From contig CM082596.2 in the NCBI GenBank assembly GCA_040954595.2, positions 11,222,001 to 11,286,000 of the forward strand: DNA of 64,000 nt, written 5' to 3'. Every line of letters begins with the position of its first letter. The stretch's first letter is position 1. The stretch comes from Balanoglossus misakiensis (taxonomy: Eukaryota > Hemichordata). Shown piece by piece: positions 9,587 to 20,591 of this stretch. Made by a program: the position numbers and the translations under genes. The notes beneath the pieces were generated by a model, which worked only from the letters and a program-made list of their open reading frames with translations, did no database searches and had not been told where the DNA came from.

Positions 9587-12500
9587 GTAAGTATCCTGCT
9601 CAATAAGTCTTCTCATGTTGTTTAGTTTCAATAAGAGAGCTGTGCTCAGGCTGATGACGTGCTTGTGAGTGAGTGAGTGAGTATGTTTATGTTTGATCAA
9701 CTGTACGCATCACAATTTTTTAATACAGATGCTTCAATTCAAAATTTATGAAAGATAAAAATGAAAATATGGAAACTATTTCTTTGAATATTGTCCTGCC
9801 CCCCCCCCCTGACAAATTCCTAGGGGGTGCTAACATGTCAACAGGTGAACCCCTTTGGTCGAATTGTGTTAACATACAAGTGACATTGACAAAAGTCACA
9901 TAAAGACAATTAATGCCATGATTTTCTTATTTGTAGGAGTGCACACTGAGAGACATGATTTGTACTGATGGTGCAGAGCAGCTTGTAGATTACGGTAATG
10001 TGAACCTAAGTACTTATTCAGCAAAGACACATTCATCCTTGTCAGAAAAAGTAAACATGCATGATCAAGGGAGATGTAGTCTGATGTAGATTGAGTCATG
10101 ACTTTTGAATATAAAAAAAATGACGTTCTTGCCCTCAGTAAAATTTACTTGAATTTGCAAGATAAGATCAGTTGGTGCACATGCATATATTGTTCAAATG
10201 TCCATTATGTACTAGAATCCAAATAGTAGTTTAGCTGTGCTGATCTTCAATAAAATAAAACCTAAGGTTTGATAGCACTCTGAGATCCCCTAATTTCTTA
10301 TGTTCCAGCATAAATCAGTTGATCTCAGTGTGATCTAATCCTTAATACTTACCAGATTATGACCCCTCAACTTCTGACCTTTAACCATTCTGCCATTACA
10401 TGTAATTTCAATCATGCACTCTTGGCTTGTTAGAAATGTCTGTGCCCTTCTTTCCAAGAAAACAAGAAACTTTAAAAGGATGGTGACAGGGATATTGCCT
10501 TGTTGATAATTGAAACAAATTACTAGCTTCCACTATATGTAGTGTGTTTCTCACAACAGGTCTACCAAACCCTGGCAATTACTGTGCAGTCAATGCGGTG
10601 ATACACCTTCTTGCATGCATAAAACCAATTATGGAATGTTTATCTGAGGTGGTTTCTGGTGGTCCATGTATTGAAGCTGTCATTGAGGTATGTCAAACTT
10701 TTCATTTCAAGTTATGCAAATTGTCTTTAGGTATTGCAGACTAAATGGGCATTACGATGACCTACTGAGTCATATGATTTTATAATTGTTTTCGCAATTT
10801 TCATGATAATTCATTATTTGTTATTATTCTTGACGTTATGTTTCTGTCAGTACATGCAGTGAATTGGTTTGTATTCATTCAAGGTAATATGTCACCTTTG
10901 ACAGGTATTTTGATGTATTATACTTTTTTTCATATAATTACCATTACAAAATTAACTTAACAAATACTCTCCATTACAAAAGATTAAAGCTTATGACTGT
11001 ATTCTTTAAAAAATAGTTATTGTGTGCAGTCATAGCTTCTCACTTCTAATTTTACTGAAGTGAGCAAAGTTGTCTCTCACAGCATATAACAATTTACCTT
11101 CTTCTATGCCATAGGATGGGTTATATACTTGATATCAGTATATGATAGTGTCAACATTATTAAGCCAAAAATATAATATCAGGAATTTTCATAAAACACT
11201 TTTTCATCTATCATTCCCATTTAAATCTAGATGATATCTTTGATTGGTGAAGAGGATTGTTTGGCAGAATACGAAACAGCAGTAAGCCATTTCCTCAAAA
11301 GTATGCCACGGGATATGGCTGGCGGTGGGTATGACCCTGCAGAAGTGTTGGACGAAACCTTGAAAGTGTTGTGTACAGAAAATGAGGTACAGTATTTTCA
11401 ATCTTGTCTGTGTTAATTGATTTTAGGTCAGTCTTACATTTGTTCTGATAATGTAACTGTGTCAAGTTTGTCGGACATGAACCAGCAAAAATTTATTTAA
11501 AAAGTTTTTGGTGACCTTAGGTGACCTTGACCATCTTTCTGATATCTCATTATCTGGCTCAGATACAGCTTTGGAATTCCGTGGGAACCACTTGGGCCCC
11601 ACAAACCATGCCTGTAGATTTAGATTTTAGGTCCAATTTGATTTATATGTACATATATACCATGGGACCTTATGGGATTGGTTGCGTCTGTATGTATGTA
11701 TGTATGGATGAATGTATGTCTGTCCACATCAAAAACTTGAAAACCGCTGCGTGTATCACCTTGATATTTGGTGTGCAGATGCAGGCTGGGCTGAAATGGG
11801 AGTTTGTTCAAATGAAAAATTTGAATTTGGTCAAAACTCAGTGACTCAAGAACTACTGGTCAGATTGCTTTGCAAAGTGTGTGTATTTACTTTATTGAGT
11901 TCTTTGTAATTAGGCAGGAACCCCCTCCTGATATTTATACACACAGCAAATTCCTGCATGATAACATAACTGGCTAAGTTTTAAAGAGGCCAGCTGTTCT
12001 ATTTAGTGTATGTACAGTACATATGCCATTGGCAGCTTATGGGTCAGTCAGTGTTTGCTCTTTGATCTCTCTCTTTCTCTATGTGTGTGTGTGTCTGTCT
12101 GTCTGTCTGTATATGCCATGTACTCTGGTGTAGACATTTTCTGGTGTAATCCCTCAATGGGACCACCGTGTCCTTGACGCGATTTTTTTTCTTCCAATTG
12201 ATAGATTTTTTCATTCGTTTCATGTTTTATAGCATTTAGCACAGGTAATCCAGACAACTTTGGCAGGTACACGGAGACGGATCTGGATTTACGAGGATGA
12301 GGAATTTGAAGACGACAGTTATCGTCGTATCCTTTGTTTGACCCTGCTGTTATAAGGGATTTAAGCTGTAACTGTTTGCTCTATTTTCAGTATTTTTGAT
12401 CAGTGAATCAATTGCAGTTTTGTGGTCCTCTAACAACAGCATGCCATTTCTAGTACTGCACTAATAAACATAGGCTGTATGTGTGTAACGTAACATTGAC

Positions 12501-15500
12501 CATTGTTATTGTTGACAAATATATTCTTGTCCAGACTTTAATTACATTTTTGAATGTGGGGCATTTCTTCATACTATAAGGATTTGAACAAAAAACTGCA
12601 GGAGATAAACAAACCAAAATTACCTGTACTGAAAACATCGAAAAGTTACAGCTAATTTCCTGACTTAAGTATATATTTTTGTAACAAACTAGATTCTTCA
12701 TGTTGACGAGACCAGTGTTCAAGTGCATATATATCCATAAATACTGTTGTACACAAACTCAGAAACTATGAATGGTTGTATGGTGATTTTATCACGCATA
12801 TATAAAGTAAAAAGGTTGCTGCCCTGTGGTAGTAACTAACAGATGGTGAGATAATGTGTTTTCAAGAAGTAGGGGTGGGCATTAATTTGAAACTAAATTG
12901 GGCAGACCTTTTCAGGGTGTGATCATTTTATAGGGAAAAATATAACAAATGATACTGACATCATTGATTTTGCTGATGATTGTCAATTTAATATTCAGTT
13001 TTCCTATACATTACCTTGATACACCCCTGGTACGTTCTTCAACTAAACCCAGGATCATCAATTGACAGTATGCTAAATCATTTTCTCACAGAGAGAATGA
13101 TTTATTGTTGGCGAGACATTCCTTCTAATGTGAAAGTCCAAATCAAAGACAGCATAGACGGAGCACCTGAACCTTCTGAACGTATGTTTTTTATTTATTT
13201 GATTATACATGTACACTTAGTTACTTTGCTATATGTTTCGCTGTTACAAATATAGAACTGAAAATATAGTTAATTTTCATAATTTCTCTTTGAGGGGTCA
13301 CTGTATAAATATTGACATTGTCACGGTATCAATTTACCCCCAGAGATACTACAGAAGTAGAAACCCTTAAATGAAAAAGTGATTGTCATTTACTCTACTT
13401 TAGGGAGAAGGGAGGAAAAGGAACATCATTTTGTTTGTTTTCTTCATTATAGATGACAGCGTAAAGCATGTTGACTTCTGGGTAACAGAACCCAATTTAA
13501 TATGTTTGGGGATTCACAGAAATGATGGTTATGGCAATAAGGTAGGTTTCATACTTTCTGTAGACTGATCATAAAAATGTTAATTATCAAGAGAAAGTGA
13601 AGTATAATTCATTGCACCACAACATGTGACTTTTGCTGTAGTTGCTATAGGGCATAAGCTCCAGGTCATGAATGATTTGACAACTGAGATGAGACACAAG
13701 GATGCTGATCAATGCACATACAGTAGCTGGGGCCAGTGCAGTATTGTCTTCTACATTTTTCTAAATACAGTCAACCAAAAGAATAAGTAGCTTCTTTTAT
13801 CCTAGGTAGAGCAAATGATTTAGGATAAATTTAAATTGTATACTATTAGTCTTTGAAAAGTTTGATGCTTTTGTGATATTACAGGACAATAGGAGTATAA
13901 AAATTCCGAGGTCGATGACTGCTGAAGCACTGTTGTCTCCACAAGATTTCCCTGCATTCTGGTCACCCCCTGATATGGAAGTCACTGCCATAGTTGTGCA
14001 TTCTGAAATAAGGGGCCATATAATGTTGTTAGTAAAGAAGGAGGCAGATACATGGTAAATATAGTCTGTTTGCTATGTTCTTCTTTGTCATCATTTCGTG
14101 TGTAAAGCTGTTAAATACTGAAAAGAATGAATAATCAATAACAGATCAGTTTTAGTGAAATTTAGTCTGTAAAGCCTCTTAATTGATGGTGCTCATGAGA
14201 ACATGTATGTAATTGACTGCAGAAAAGTGATAATTGATATAATTTTACAATTTCTTTCTTTGACAAATTACAATTAAAGATAAAGTTTGAGTCTCTATGC
14301 ATGTTATATTAATGTGTTAAAACTTATCAAATTCCCTGCTATTGTTAACACATCTCATTTGTTTTTGTCTGTTCAGGGTCATGTATGATGATGACCATGT
14401 AACTGAATTTATCATGACTTCTGCCATTCTGAAGTATCTACAAGGAGGCAATCAACAAGACAGTGTCAATATCCTTTTTCTCTTGAAACCAGAACAGACG
14501 CACGTTTCTTGTTACTTCATGTAACATGTTACAAAAACTGTTGATTTTATAGTGGATAAAGTGATCAGTACACAATAATTTTTTGATGTATTTCACAAGT
14601 GTCTCAGTGCAGTCCATTTTAGAAATTGATACAAGCTCTGCAGTTAATGTCTGTTTGTAGGTGATCACTATTACACAGTCCTTGTGTAAACATTAAACTA
14701 CCGTACACTTTGAAAATAAATAGAATATCAGTACTTTCAAAGAAAACTTTAAAGGCTGTAAAAGTGATGAACATGTAGTCATTCTAAAATGGAAAATAGA
14801 GTTTTGTTTGTCTTCCTTAATTACTCACTAATAGCTGTGTACTCAAAGGCCGAAATGTTCAGTCCTTACCCTTCAAAGCTGAGTGATGCTGTGAGGATAT
14901 CTGCTAAAGAAAGGTATTTTCCTGGTGACAAAACATCCAAACAAAAGTTTTAGTTGTATGCAAAAGGACAGAACATAACATCTTTCATTTTTTTGCACAT
15001 TCCATGTAATCAGGCAATATGTGTTTACTGTATCAAATATTCTCATTCGACATTGTCTAGCATTCTAATATGTTACCACAGATCTGTATGTGTGAAGACT
15101 TTTCATGATATGTCCAATGTTTTTCTTCATTCTGGCAAGAGGTAAAGGTTATTGTCGTAATCAAAGCCTCATAATGTCACTGAGTGTGTACATGTACTAT
15201 TGTACCACTTTTTTCTTTTATTTTCCCTGCAGACTTCAGGATTCTGTTGACTTGAGACAAATAAGTTGTGGATTAGGTAAATATTTATCATATGATAACA
15301 AACCATTTTTGTCCTTGCTGTTGAAAATGGAGGGATAAATGGCTTGTTTCTCATGGAAAAATGATAATATGTGACTTCTATATTTGTTAATTTAGAAGAT
15401 TTCCCTTCTGTACTGCTTAGGGACAGAGTTGATATGACAGGACGTGTTTTTTTTCCTTTTAAAAGAGTTGAATAGAGAATTGGTCAGAAGACGAGTTGGG

Positions 15501-17971
15501 AGAAGACTAAAATCTGTTGTTGGGATGGAGGATATTAAGAAGAAAGTAGAAAAGCTAGCCATCCGCGCAATAAACAACAAAGCCCGGAGTACAATTAAGA
15601 AACAAGAAGAGGAGCCCCTAAATTTATTATTTTATGGGCCACCAGGCACAGGCAAAACTATGTTTGCTAGGTTGCTGGCAGGTATGTTTCTTTTTGTGTC
15701 CATTCAATCTGTTACAATGTATAGAACTCATTAAACTTTAAAGCTGTAAATTTGTTTTCAATATTAAAGCTTCAGTATTTCTCGTTTTCGCATAAATTTT
15801 GTTTGAAACGGCATCTTCAATTTCTAAAAGTACATGATAATTGATTCTGAATCTAACAGTTATCATGCCCAGCTCTGTTCATAAACACATACAATTTACA
15901 ATATAACGAGTGAAGAATGACTTTCTGTCCGGACAGAAAGTCAGGCTCTGTTGACACACGTGACTACTGCGCATGCGCACTCAAATGTGAATCTATGCGG
16001 AAGAGGTTTGGTCGCCCCAAATCTAGCGCCTCAGCGAAGAAATGCGCACTAATTCGGCGAAATTCTGGGAAGATAACTATATGGGAGAAATCAGTCGATG
16101 GAACCAGATCAAATCTGAAAATGGTCTGACATCAAATATCAAAGTGGCACGTTTGCTGATCGAGATGTACAACATTTCCGTTGTAAACAAACCCGCGCAT
16201 CATTTCAAGTGTTACGGGCAATATTTACAGCTTGCATATAGCTACAGTTGCCCAAACCTTTCTTATATCTTCATTATGTAGTATTCCATGATGAATGTAC
16301 AGGAAAAACGGGCATTTTTCGATGATGAAAAATGGATACACACGAGAAATACTGGGGCTTTAACCTATAATTCGCAAATGTTTCAAAAAACACAATGCAA
16401 AAGTCAACACCCTTCGTAATTTAATGGTACAGTTTTCATTTCACAGAGTACCACTTTCACAGAACTGTGAGAAAATTAGTTTTACCTTCATTTTTATTAC
16501 TTAATATTTTGTTCCAGGTGCAATATAAAGGATGATACCATAATAGGAAATCAAGTTTTATTCAATGTATAAATAGAGAGTTTAGGGAGTATTCCTAGTT
16601 TCTTTCCACTTTGCATAGGCTGTACATGGTTATCTTATACCATAGGATTGTGTGTAAAAATGCAAGAAACCACCGATAAAATATTGTCATTTTCTTGAAA
16701 TTGTCAGAAATAATTCAGAATGAGAATCAAAATCAATATCTGCAAAAATAAAATTTATGTCAGACCAGCTTGAGTCTTGGAGTCAGCTCATCTAAAAACT
16801 CCTACCATGAAGATCTAAAGTGGGGAGAAGGGATGACTCAGCAATTTCCTTTTTTGGGGGGGTCATAAAATTGTCGCTAAAATTACCATTGCTTCTCCAA
16901 TAATTTCCATGTTTGTCTTTGAATCCACACGCACAATTGTCATATAACTAGATGAAATGTACACAGTGGTGAGGGGGGGGGGGGGTATTTCCATATCATG
17001 TAAGTCAAAACCTAGTCTGGTAATTTCTATATTCTAGATACAGCAATCGGTGCAGTAAATTCAAAAGCATTTTTAGCCATGGTTCTACTTTGTGCTTTGC
17101 TATTTCAGGATGCTTATATGATGTTGGTATATTAAAGGAAGAGAAAGTTGTTGAAGTACAGAGAGATAATGTTGTTGCTCAGTATCTGGGAGAATCAGAG
17201 AAGAAAATGAAGAAAAAGATCGAAGAGGCAGCTGGTGGATTGCTGTTTATTGATGAGGCATACTCACTATATAAAGGCAAATCTACGAAGGACTTTGGAG
17301 TTGACATAATAAACACCCTTATGCACTATCTCACTGGTGACTGTATGAGAGATACCCCAGTATTTGTTCTTGCAGGATATAAGATGGAAATGGAGAAGTT
17401 GCTGTCAGCTAATGAGGGTCTCTTAAGAAGGTTCAGGGAACCATGGATCTTCCAGCCATACACATCTGAAGATCTGAAACAAATAGTGTGCAACAAGTTG
17501 CTAATGCAGGGGTTCCAGTTTGAAAGTGGTACTGATGGTGAGATCCTGGCCCTGATAGAGGCTGTACCGCCTGGATTGCGTGTGAAGTTAAATGCAGGAC
17601 TTTGTGGTCGCATTATCGACTACATGAAGGATAGCATCGATGATCGGGTTTGTAATCCATCCAACACGACAGAACTGTTACTTGTAAAGCTAGAAGACAT
17701 ACACAGTGTCAAAGAACAGCTGAGTGGGCAGTGGGTTGATGATCCCAAAACACACACAACCATTGGGATACAGACTGATCATGTGGAACTGACAGATAGT
17801 ACTACAGAGATGATATCTATGAAATGCGTGAATGTCAATACACAGACAACTGGCCATGTGGAAACTGCACATACACATGCACAGACTGTGATGTTGGGTT
17901 CTCTGAACAAAGAGACGCAGACTGACCGACTGGCGAAACTGATGATCAAGGGACACAGACATATCATGTAA
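8477..17971 (+). CDS. USP deubiquitinase-AAA+ ATPase fusion protein (13 exons, 1,095 aa)
   Basis: Proposed exons: 8477-9586, 9937-9994, 10560-10687, 11231-11386, 12233-12326, 12999-13181, 13453-13541, 13885-14054, 14377-14468, 14829-14913, 15233-15276, 15466-15681, 17109-17971. All phases join to one frame of 3,288 nt. Domains: N-terminal region of unknown function (1-370); divergent ubiquitin-specific protease (about 388-700) with Cys box GLPNPGNYC (Cys398), His box ending RGHI (His651) and WVMYDDD (Asp667); CbxX/SpoVK-type AAA+ (about 745-1030) with Walker A GPPGTGKT (794-801) and Walker B LLFIDEA (Asp857, Glu858); a Thr/Gln-rich tail with TQT-like motifs. Expected activity is removal of ubiquitin coupled to ATP-driven remodelling. 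It lies inside long inverted arms, convergent to an integrase gene. One intron is U12 AT-AC and another has a U12-like donor. The exon model is mine; transcript data could move boundaries. Confidence 0.8.
12327..12998 (+). other. Intron with U12-type donor
   Basis: The donor reads GTATCCTTT, the U12 GT-AG consensus. The acceptor is attcag at 12998. A branch-site match (caatttaat) lies about 10 nt before the AG but is weak. Exon phases (1/2) join correctly. Confidence 0.5.
14469..14828 (+). other. U12-type AT-AC intron
   Basis: The donor ATATCCTTT is the AT-AC U12 consensus. TTCCTTAAT, a perfect U12 branch-site match, ends about 6 nt before the terminal AC at 14827-14828. Splicing here joins GTC-A to TA-ATA and gives DSVIIAVYSK, which restores the last USP strand. 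No U2-type alternative gives this join. Confidence 0.8.
15466..17971 (+). other. Exons 12-13: CbxX/SpoVK-type AAA+ ATPase domain and tail
   Basis: A helical lead (VVGMEDIKKKVEKLA) precedes Walker A GPPGTGKT. After a 1.4 kb intron come the pore-side segment AQYLGESE, Walker B GGLLFIDEAYSL, sensor-1 region PVFVLAGY and arginine-finger region EGLLRRF. The order and 'IDEAYSL' wording are typical of CbxX/CfqX and SpoVK-like ATPases. The C-terminal about 90 residues hold GIQTDH, NTQTTG, HAQTVM and KETQTDR. TAA at 17969-17971 ends the frame. Confidence 0.85.
15764..16363. mobile_element. TTAA-flanked MITE in the AAA+ intron (600 bp)
   Basis: Ends TTAAAGCTTCAGTATTTCTC and GAGAAATACTGGGGCTTTAA are inverted repeats, with TTAA at both borders. 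At about 15921-15942 lies a perfect palindrome, ACTTTCTGTCCGGACAGAAAGT. The first bases (TTAAAGC) match the 313-bp MITE family, but the interior differs. Confidence 0.7.
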
Positions 17972-18054
17972 AACTGAGGTCAACAATGGGACAGAGACTA
18001 GTTTGACTTTCTATTATGTATCACCAGACAGGTACAATTATCAAGAGCAATCTG

Positions 18055-18060
18055 AATAAA
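18055..18060 (+). promoter_or_regulatory. Polyadenylation signal AATAAA
   Basis: AATAAA lies 84 nt after the stop codon of the USP-AAA+ gene, a normal distance for an animal 3' UTR. Confidence 0.55.
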
Positions 18061-18062
18061 AT

Positions 18063-18814
18063 TAGATGTAGTGTTGGGCGCCATATTTACTTTTGCTGAT
18101 TCTTGGCTGTTCTGTTAAAAAGAGACGCCCACACTACATCTAAACCTATGCCATAGAAGATCTCAATCAGAGCGGTAGTCTCGGTTACCCAGACGCCTTT
18201 GCTCTTCCGATGCTCTCCAGAAAAGGGTCTGGGGAAATACTATTGAAAGCTTTGTAAAACAAAATGGCCGATGTCAGGATTTTGATCATCGCCTGATTGG
18301 CTGAGCTGTCAGTATGACCTTGGTCACTGATTCTCGACAATGTGTGATTATTTGTCATATCTTCATATCAAGAGACCGGTACTTGTTGGTTGATGCGAAA
18401 GGCAAAAGGCGTCCTCTGTTAGCATTGTTGGAGAAATTATACGAAATATCTTTAGTAGACGATTGTCGAAACTATTGCAGTGACCTGGGTCATACTGACA
18501 GCTCAGCCAATCAGGCGATGATCAAAATCCTGACATCGGCCATTTTGTTTTACAAAGCTTTCAATAGTATTTCCCCAGACACTTTTCTGGAGAGCATCGG
18601 AAGAGCAAAGGCGTCTGGGTAACCGAGACTATCAGAGCGGTTGTTTAGAAAACTGGAGGTGTGGAAAAACAAACAAACTTGAACAATAGAAGTTAGTTTC
18701 CAGCGCGTGGCCAGTTCCGAAGCGTTAGGAAAGCCGCTCTGTGATTGGTCGAATGGATCCATTTGCCAAAACTAGATGTTCTATGGCATAGGTTCAGAAT
18801 GATGTAGTGTGGCA
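18063..18814. repeat. Compound inverted repeat after the USP-AAA+ gene
   Basis: An outer hairpin at 18063-18143 (AGATGTAGTGTTGGGCG against CGCCCACACTACATCT) is followed by 'cctatgccatagaa' at 18145-18158. That phrase returns inverted at 18779-18793, together with 'gatgtagtgtgg' near 18802. The foldback element at 18176-18631 is inserted inside this older repeat. Confidence 0.6.
18176..18631. mobile_element. Foldback element (456 bp) with 9-bp target duplication
   Basis: Arms of about 145 bp, starting TAGTCTCGGTTACCCAGACG and ending in its inverse, are nearly identical. TCAGAGCGG flanks both sides (18167-18175, 18632-18640). Nine-bp duplications and long arms suggest a Mutator-like non-autonomous element. 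A fragment of a related end occurs at about 45500-45600. Confidence 0.8.
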
Positions 18815-20032
18815 CGTACACCAAGAACAGCCACGGCAGAGAACAGAACAGCCAAGTCAAAGACAGAGAACAGAACAGCCAAAGACAATGCCAAACTTAT
18901 CTGATTTTAACCAGATTGCATCAAGAGCAGAGAGGTGGTGAACAATTATCCCTTTCACCTCTCTGGTGCCGTCCAAATCCATTGTTCTCTATGGTAAGGT
19001 TGGACCTCTAGAGGGAACTGGGGGTGAAAGGGTTAAGGTCATATTGTAATTCACTTACAAGCATTTAAATATTCTTATATGAAAATGAGTATTATTCTTA
19101 TATGCAAAAATAGCTCTATACTATTATAGCTCCTATCACAGCCGTTTTAGTGATCTTTTTCACTCGTTTTTTGTTTCAAAGCTGTTTTATTATTCCTTAA
19201 ATCATGCTAGAAATAGGTGATCATTTTAATGTGGATGTAATTTTGTTGATTAAAGCACCACATGGTTCTGACTCAGAAAAAGGTTTTTCTTTGGTTACTT
19301 GAATAGCTGTAACTTTTGACGTTTTTTTTTTAAATTATTTAGCTTACCAATGCAACATTGACGTGTATACAGAAGCATTATTATTATAAATTGCATTCAA
19401 CTTGGGACACAAAAGCATTTATCGAAAAATAACATCGGTCATTACACATGCACTGGCTATGTTGACAACCAGAACACGGCCATATGTAGTAGAACAAGAA
19501 TCTGTTAATACACAGAAGCAGAATACGGATAAAACAGTAAAATGTTACTACTAATGTTGCTTTAAAATGGCATAAAGTACTGACCTGTGGTAGGGGAAAA
19601 AATTGGCATTTTCTGAAACCTTGGTGTAAATGGATTGATAAAGGCACTACTTGTACACACCAGTGGACTTTAGTATTTCCATTTATTGACAAAAATCTTC
19701 AAAGCAGGTCAAAATGTAGGTGTCAATCTAAACACTGTCCCTGTTATTTTTTTATGTACAAGAAAACAAAGTAACTGCTACCTATATGATTTTGTGGAAT
19801 ACCAAGTCTGACATCAATAAATGTTTACAAGTTTTTTTCTATGGTGTATTGAGCCATTAATAAAGTGTGTTTTTTTTTTGCAATGATGTCTTGTTGCTGT
19901 AATCAGAGCACATTCTTCAGTTCAGCATTGCCAGTTAAAAAGATACATTAAAATGTCAATGAATAATAACAATGTCGCAAACATTTTCATTTCTTCTTAT
20001 CTCTTTGATAAATGGCCAAAGTACATTACATG
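18815..20032 (+). other. Intergenic stretch inside the candidate giant element
   Basis: No coding exon is recognised. A short tandem, 'gagaacagaacagccaa', occurs at about 18838-18890. The rest is AT-rich without clear structure. Confidence 0.3.
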
Positions 20033-20380
20033 TTAAAGCCTCTGGAGCTGCCACTTTTTGCATTATTTTCATGAATTAATTTAAATTGGTCCATCAAAAT
20101 AAGCTTGCTGTTAGGTATAAACAAACATCTTATCCATGCCTGATCATGGCTGTATATAGCGATCTGAAAACGCCATGTATGAAAACGGTGCCGCACCGAT
20201 TTAATCAGCTTCCATACAAACAGTACGAGGCTATATTTGTATATGTCGCCAAGAGATGACAAACTGATGCAAATGCAAGTAATATGGCTTAATGGTGAGG
20301 ATTTTAGAGGATAGGGAATATATTTGAAGTATTTTACTGTGGAAAAAATATGCAAAATTTGGCAGCTATAGGGGCTTTAA
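20033..20380 (-). mobile_element. TTAA-flanked MITE (348 bp), inverted copy
   Basis: TTAAAGCCTCTGGAGCTGCC on the left and GGCAGCTATAGGGGCTTTAA on the right. The interior matches the copy at 5681-5993 in reverse, including 'gtttgtatgg' and 'catcagtttgtcatctctt' segments. Confidence 0.75.
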
Positions 20381-20591
20381 AGGTATACAGTCTCCGATGC
20401 AAATTAAGCCACAGTTACCAGCATGGAAAGTGGAAATTTAGCCACTAATATCTCTTGTTTTCAGTAGGTAGCCATGTGAAAAGAAGTGTGCCACTTCATC
20501 ATGGTTATCAAAAGATTTATACACACCCTTGTAACCATACATGGGTAACCGGTATGTGTAAATTGGAGGTGATTGTATTTCTTTATGGATA

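Larger units (their letters stand above)
9937..14913 (+). other. Exons 2-10: divergent USP (peptidase C19-like) domain
   Basis: Known USPs place a Cys box (GLxNxGNTC) first and a His box (GHY, then W..fDD) last. Here GLPNPGNYCAVNAV spans the exon 2/3 junction. A core strand LQLNPGSSIDSMLNHF lies in exon 6. EPNLICLGIHRND in exon 7 corresponds to the LxLxLKRF strand. VVHSEIRGHIMLLVKKE in exon 8 and WVMYDDDHV across exons 8-9 complete the His and Asp sites. The His651-Asp667 spacing matches real USPs closely. A canonical zinc-finger CxxC pair is not obvious. The terminal strand IIAVYSKAE corresponds to the usual aYvLfY end. Cys, His and Asp are all present, so the enzyme could be active. Confidence 0.75.

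Noticed and set aside
18314-18622. 102-residue plus-strand open frame
   Set aside because: It lies inside the foldback element at 18176-18631 and mirrors its arms.
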